Source of the DNA: Osedax fenrisi
Taxonomy: Eukaryota; Annelida; Polychaeta; Sabellida; Siboglinidae
DNA: 64,000 nucleotides
Assembly (NCBI GenBank): GCA_964019155.1
Contig: OZ025240.1
Location: 27,471,749-27,535,748 of the forward strand
Direction: 5' to 3'
The notes under the pieces: model-generated
Seen by the model: only the letters and a program-made list of their open reading frames with translations
Database searches by the model: none
Told to the model about the DNA's origin: nothing
Position numbers and translations under genes: made by a program
Shown here: piece by piece, positions 59,401-64,000 of the stretch
How the letters are laid out: the number at the start of each line of letters is the position of its first letter
How positions within the stretch are numbered: position 1 is the stretch's first letter

Positions 59401-61067
59401 GTTTTCAACATATTTTGGAATATTTGAAATATCTGTTGTATTTTTTGAAATATTTTTTATCTAATTTTTTAAATATTAAAAAAAATATGTTTCTACATAT
59501 GTTTAATTTTATTTAATTGTATATACTAGAAATTTAGGATCAGGAATAGCTCTAATTAATAAATAATAAATAGGCAAACAATCAAAAACCGATAAATGTC
59601 GAGTCGAGTACTGTTTGGATTTGGGTTTAGGTTTGAGTTTTCGACATTTTTTTAAAACATATTTTGTAATATTTTAAATATTTTTTGTATTTGTTAGCAA
59701 TTATATATTTTAGAATAATCAGGAATAGCTATAATTAATAAAAATAAATAGTCAAACAATCAAAAACCTAGCAACGCCGGGTAGGGTATGACTGCTAATA
59801 TGTTGAAATATTTTTTATATTTAAAAAATATTTTTAGACACTTTTTAAAAATATATTTTATAATATTTTAAAGTATTTTTGTATTTTTGTATTTTTACAA
59901 AATATTTTACGAATAAGTCTTAAAAAGAACAACGCTAGATCTACATCGGATACAGTTAGATTTATTAAATATTAGTTAGAAGACAACAATTAAAGAATAG
60001 CTATGCATAATTAGGAATAACTATAATTAATAATTGATAGGCAAATAATAAAAAAACGAGCAACGTCGGGTTGGGTTCGGCAAACAATTCTAAATCAGGA
60101 ATAGTTATAATTAATAAAGTATAGATAGGCATATAATTAAAAACCGATCAACGCCGTTTTGGGACGGTTTGGGTTTGGGTTTTCAACATATTTTGTAATA
60201 TTTGAAATATTTGTTGTATTTTTTAAAATATTTTTTGAAATATTTGTTCACTAATTTTTTAAATATTATAAACAATATTTTTCTATATTTGTTTGTATTT
60301 TAAATAAACTTTATTTAATTGTATATACTAGAAATATAGAATCAGAAATTGCCCTAATTAATAAATAATAAATAATAGATAGGCAAACAAACAAAAACCA
60401 AGAAATGCCGGGTCGGGTATGGTTTGTTTTTAAAACATATTTTGTAATATTTTATATATTTTTTTGCAATTTTTAGCAATTATATATTTTAGAATAATCA
60501 GGAATAGCTATAATTAATAAAAAAATTAATAGGCATTAAAAATCAGGTATGGCTACTAATATGTTGAAATATTTTTTATATTTCTTAAAATATTTTTAAA
60601 CACTTTTTAAAAATATATTTTGTAATATTTTAAATTATTATTTGTAATCTTACCAAATATTTTACAAATAATCTTAAAAACGAACAACGCTGAGTCTACA
60701 TCGGATACAGTTAGAATTAGTAAATATTAGTTAGAAGAAAACAATTAAATATTAGCTAAGTATAATCAGGAATAGCTACAATTAATAGGCAAATAATCAA
60801 AAACCTAGCAACGCAGGGTAGTGTACGGTTTGTGTTTGGGTTTAGGTTTGGGTTTTAGACATTTTTTTAAAACATATTTTTTAATATTTGAAATATTTGT
60901 TGTATTTTTTAACATATTATTTGAAAATGTTTTCTACTTTGTTTTGTATGTCAGCTAACATTTATTTTATTATATATATCAATTAAGAATCAGGAATAGC
61001 TATAATTAATATATAATATATAGGAAAATAATCAAAACCGAGCAACGCCGGGTCGGGTACGGCTAGT
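58336..61067 (-). mobile_element. ACTAGCCGTACCCGACCC family, copy 3 (minus), most complete
   Basis: Read on the minus strand it runs from ACTAGCCGTACCCGACCCGG at 61067 to the ACCTCACCAGATACACAC end at about 58336, without large insertions (2.7 kb). Internal modules match those in copies 1 and 2. No coding sequence. The minus-strand frame at 58412-58666 is A-rich repeat. Confidence 0.8.
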
Positions 61068-61095
61068 CTATTATATAAAAGAAAGTCTATTTAAT

Positions 61096-61107
<12 letters not shown>
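61068..61107 (+). repeat. 40-bp spacer, third occurrence
   Basis: CTATTATATAAAAGAAAGTC then TATTTAATTATATATATAT, again in plus orientation, between the 5' end of copy 3 and the 3' end of copy 4. Confidence 0.85.
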
Positions 61108-61128
<21 letters not shown>

Positions 61129-61955
61129 ATCTGGTGAGGTAACTCGAGAACCGGGGTACGTCGCGAAAATATGTTATACCCGATCTTAATTAATTTTCAA
61201 CAGTATGGTCTTGGTCCATACAATTTTTTGAATTTTTTACCGTGTACCCCAGAAAAACCTGAAAAATTGACTTTTTGCCATTAAAATGATTTTTTGTCAT
61301 CTAAAATCTTCGGCGTCGCTTTTTTGAAATATTTTTTTTACATTTTTTCGAAGTATTTTTTTAAAATTTTTTGAAATTTTTTTGAATTTTTTTTGAAAAT
61401 TTTTGAAATTTTTTTGTGGACATTTTTTTGAAATTTTAAAAAAATATATTTTGTAATATTATTTATATTTCAACTAATCGTTAAAATATTATTATTTTAA
61501 GATATAATTAAAATATTATAATTATATAATAAATATATAAATATTATAAGATATAAATATTTTACTTTTTAAAATATTTGTAGAACATTTATAAAAAAAT
61601 ATATTTGTAAAGTCATATTTTGTAATATTATAAATATTTGTTGTATCTTTTGAAATATTTGTTGAGATAATAAAAACTAATATTTGTCTAAATTTGTTTG
61701 TATTTAACAAAGATTTATGTTATTGTTTATACTAGAAAGGCAGAATCATGAATAGCCATAATTAATTAATAGCAGATAGGTAAACTATCAAACAATGAGT
61801 AAAGTAGGGTTGGTTACGACAAGCAATTCCAAATCAGGAATAGTTATAATTATTAAATGATAGATAGGCAAATAATAAAAAACCAAGCAACGTCAGTTTG
61901 GGTTTAGGCTTTCAACATATTGTGTATTATTTGAAATATTTGTTGTATTTTTTAA
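61108..61955 (-). mobile_element. ACTAGCCGTACCCGACCC family, copy 4 (minus), truncated
   Basis: The minus strand begins at its 3' end with (AC)n and ATCTGGTGAGGTAACTCGAG (plus orientation) and extends through several modules. It then stops near 61955 at the GGTTTTTTCGG block, so the 5' part is missing. Confidence 0.75.
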
Positions 61956-62078
61956 CAGGGTTGTCGGTTATTTGGTTTTTTTCGAAAAAACCGAAATAAC
62001 CGGTTTATTGGGTTTTTCATGGTTTTTTGGGTTTTTTCGGTTTATTTGGTTTTTTCGGTTTTTTCAATAATTATAATT
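61956..62078. repeat. GGTTTTTTCGGTTTATT low-complexity block
   Basis: Irregular repeats of GGTTTTTT, CGGTTTATT and TTTGGTTTT over about 120 bp, joining the truncated copy 4 to the satellite. AAAAAACCGAAATAACCGG near 61985 is partly palindromic with the following CCGGTTTATT. Confidence 0.7.
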
Positions 62079-63440
62079 TATTAAATAAAAATTCTTTACA
62101 TTTATTTAGTATTTATTAATAACAAATAAAACATATTATTATAATGTATACACTAATAATTCATTTATTTCACTAATTTATTATACTTATTTTTTTAATT
62201 TATTTTTATTTCTATTAAGTCTAGATTAATAATTACATATTATTTATATAATTGAATTAGAATCATATTAATACATAATATAATATATTACATTATTAGT
62301 TAATAAATTGCAGTACATTAAAGTACATTCATTACATTAAAATTATATTTCTTAATATATATATAATTAAAAAATGTTTATGATTAAATTGAATCATGAT
62401 ATAATCGTATTACTTATATAACATATATGACCACTACATCTATCCCAGTGTCGACTGGATCATGCAGTAAGCAATACTCCACATGTGTGAGAATAGGTTA
62501 ATAATATTATCTTATTTGTATGTAATTATTAAATGTATTTATTGATATATATATATATATAATTTTTGATATGTTGATATATGGTGATGTATATGTTAAT
62601 TGAAATAAATATTGTATATAAATAATATAAAATGTAAAAGTTATTTTTAAATAATTCATTTATTTCACTAATATATTATACTTATTTTTTAATTTATTTT
62701 TATTTCTATTAAGTCTAGATTAATAATTAAATATTATTTTATAAAATTGATTAGAATCATAATAATTTAATAAATAATATAATATAATAATTTATTAAAT
62801 GCATTATAACAATATGTTAAATATGTTTCATTCATTACATTAAAGTTATTTTTCTTAATATATATATTTAAAAAATGTTTATGATTAAATTGAATCATGA
62901 TATAATCATATTACTTATATAACAGATATGACCACTACATATATCCCAGTGTCGACTGGACAATGCAGTAAGCAATACTTCGCATGTGGGAGAATAGGTA
63001 ATAATGTTATCTGATTTATCCTATGATTTATATGTAATTAGTGAATGTTTTTATTGATATATATATATATGTATATGATAGTATATGTTAATTGAAATCT
63101 AAAAAATATATTATAAAAAGTTATTTTTGTATTATTGGATATATTTTAATTAATTTATTTTATTTAAATAATTCATTCATTTCAATCATTATTTCTATTA
63201 AGTTTATATTAATAAGTAAATTTATAATTGAATATTATTTTATAAAATTTAATTATAATTCCATAAATTTATATTTCTTTTAAGTTTAGATTAATGATTA
63301 AATTTATAATTGAATATTATTTTATATACTTGAATTATGATTTTATAGAATCCAATAAATAATATAATAATACAATATATTTTACTTATTAAATTCATTT
63401 TAATTTATGTAATATATTATAAACAATAAAGATATTAAAT
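62079..63440. repeat. AT-rich satellite, right block
   Basis: Units about 505 bp apart carry AAATTGAATCATGATATAAT (62388, 62888), GACCACTACAT, CCCAGTGTCGACTGGA and GCAGTAAGCAATACT. They match the left block at 46.9-48.5 kb. The 13.4-kb cluster of modular repeats thus lies inside this satellite. Confidence 0.8.
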
Positions 63441-63837
63441 TGTAGATATCTCTTTTGAGCTCAATTAATAATTAAATTAACTTACACTTTGATATTCGTA
63501 AAATATAAATACTATATAGTATTACCAAAGCCCGGGCTTTGGTATTACTATATATTATATATATATATCTATCTAATAATATTCGTTATACAATCGATAG
63601 ACCTATTATATCGATACAAGTATGCAGTGGTAAAGTGATAGGTGATAACAGAAGTTATATGTTTATACTTTGTTATACTAAGTTTACACATTTAATAAAA
63701 TATGTTCTAAATCTTATTTATTTATATACTTTTTTTATTTATATTTAATTTACAATATGTATTTAATGTAACTATAAATATATATTATAAGTGATATTTT
63801 AAATGATATTTTAATTTGTATTTTAATTCTTTATAAG
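63441..63837. other. AT-rich gap with a GC-centred palindrome
   Basis: Near 63518-63551 AGTATTACCAAAGCCC is followed directly by GGGCTTTGGTATTACT, a palindrome of about 32 bp with a single mismatched pair, extended by TATA on both sides. No gene is recognised. The plus-strand frame at 63539-63748 has no support. Confidence 0.6.
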
Positions 63838-63983
63838 GTAAACGACGTGGATTGGCAGCAATTATTACTGATTCACAGTATACAAAATACTTAGAAAACG
63901 CAAATGCTGATAAGAAGAAGAAGGTGGTTAAAAAGACAGAGAATAACAAGAAAAAGAAAATTACCAGTGAAATAAATTTTTAA
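63838..63983 (+). CDS. C-terminal coding fragment, Lys-rich, possibly of a pogo/jerky-type transposase
   Basis: After a pyrimidine-rich stretch ending TTCTTTATAAG, the frame reads KRRGLAAIITDSQYTKYLEN, ANADKKKKVVKKTENNKKKK, ITSEINF and a stop at 63981. GC content and codon use differ sharply from the flanks, so it is likely coding. A short 'xIITD...Y...L' segment followed by a Lys-rich tail resembles C-termini of DDE-type (pogo/jerky) transposases, but the assignment is weak. The rest of the gene would lie upstream behind an intron and was not found. Confidence 0.4.
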
Positions 63984-64000
63984 TTGTATAATTTGTGTGG

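Overview
The window is extremely AT-rich eukaryotic DNA, probably from an arthropod and most likely an insect. It carries CR1/L2- and Jockey-like non-LTR retrotransposons, a Ty3/gypsy relic, a Helitron helicase, a P-type (THAP) transposon, several hundred bases of pure (TA)n and (TTA)n microsatellite, and intron-containing host-like genes. I see no bacterial gene organisation. Most of the sequence is dead or dying mobile DNA nested inside other mobile DNA. The species cannot be named from the sequence alone.

Layout, left to right. 0.2-2.1 kb: decayed CR1/L2-like reverse transcriptase (RT). 2.5-2.8 kb: foldback element. 3.68-4.35 kb (minus): an LRR plus LRRCT exon bounded by splice signals, probably a host gene. 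6.46-7.47 kb: TIR element packed with a GTCGGTAAT motif. 8.9-10.5 kb: heavily decayed RT. 11.3-13.6 kb (minus): 3' half of a Ty3/gypsy element with its LTR and polypurine tract. 14.66-15.29 kb: 11-bp minisatellite. 15.44-18.47 kb (minus): an apparently undescribed host-like gene. Three separate exons of exactly 63 nt, all in the same phase and encoding Thr-rich 21-residue repeats, lead to a terminal exon with one transmembrane helix and a short tail. 19.0-22.3 kb: non-LTR element broken by a 946-bp composite insert flanked by a 111-bp direct duplication. 22.6-24.4 kb: decayed copy of a repetitive uncharacterised protein family.

25.4-46.9 kb is one nested structure. A P-type transposon (THAP domain, 8-bp target duplication ATATATGT) is split inside its last transposase exon by a 17.4-kb TIR element (called E1 here, ends CCCAGGCTACC). 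E1 carries decayed minus-strand exons, and itself contains an 8.8-kb TIR element (E2, ends CCCAGCAAAC) built largely of a 110-bp satellite with a 1,650-bp higher-order period. E1 and E2 share a CCCAG terminus and an apparent 2-bp target duplication, so they may belong to one superfamily.

46.9-63.4 kb is a roughly 500-bp AT-rich satellite interrupted by a 13.4-kb cluster. The cluster holds four copies of an A-rich modular repeat beginning ACTAGCCGTACCCGACCC. Two are in plus and two in minus orientation, forming a palindrome about 1 kb per arm centred near 58.3 kb. A Helitron helicase fragment, with Walker A Lys replaced by Asn, and a 5'-truncated non-LTR tail lie inside the second copy. The window ends in a short lysine-rich coding fragment.

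Little here can be acting together as a pathway. The functional candidates are the LRR exon and the 63-nt-exon membrane protein gene. The rest documents successive waves of transposition.
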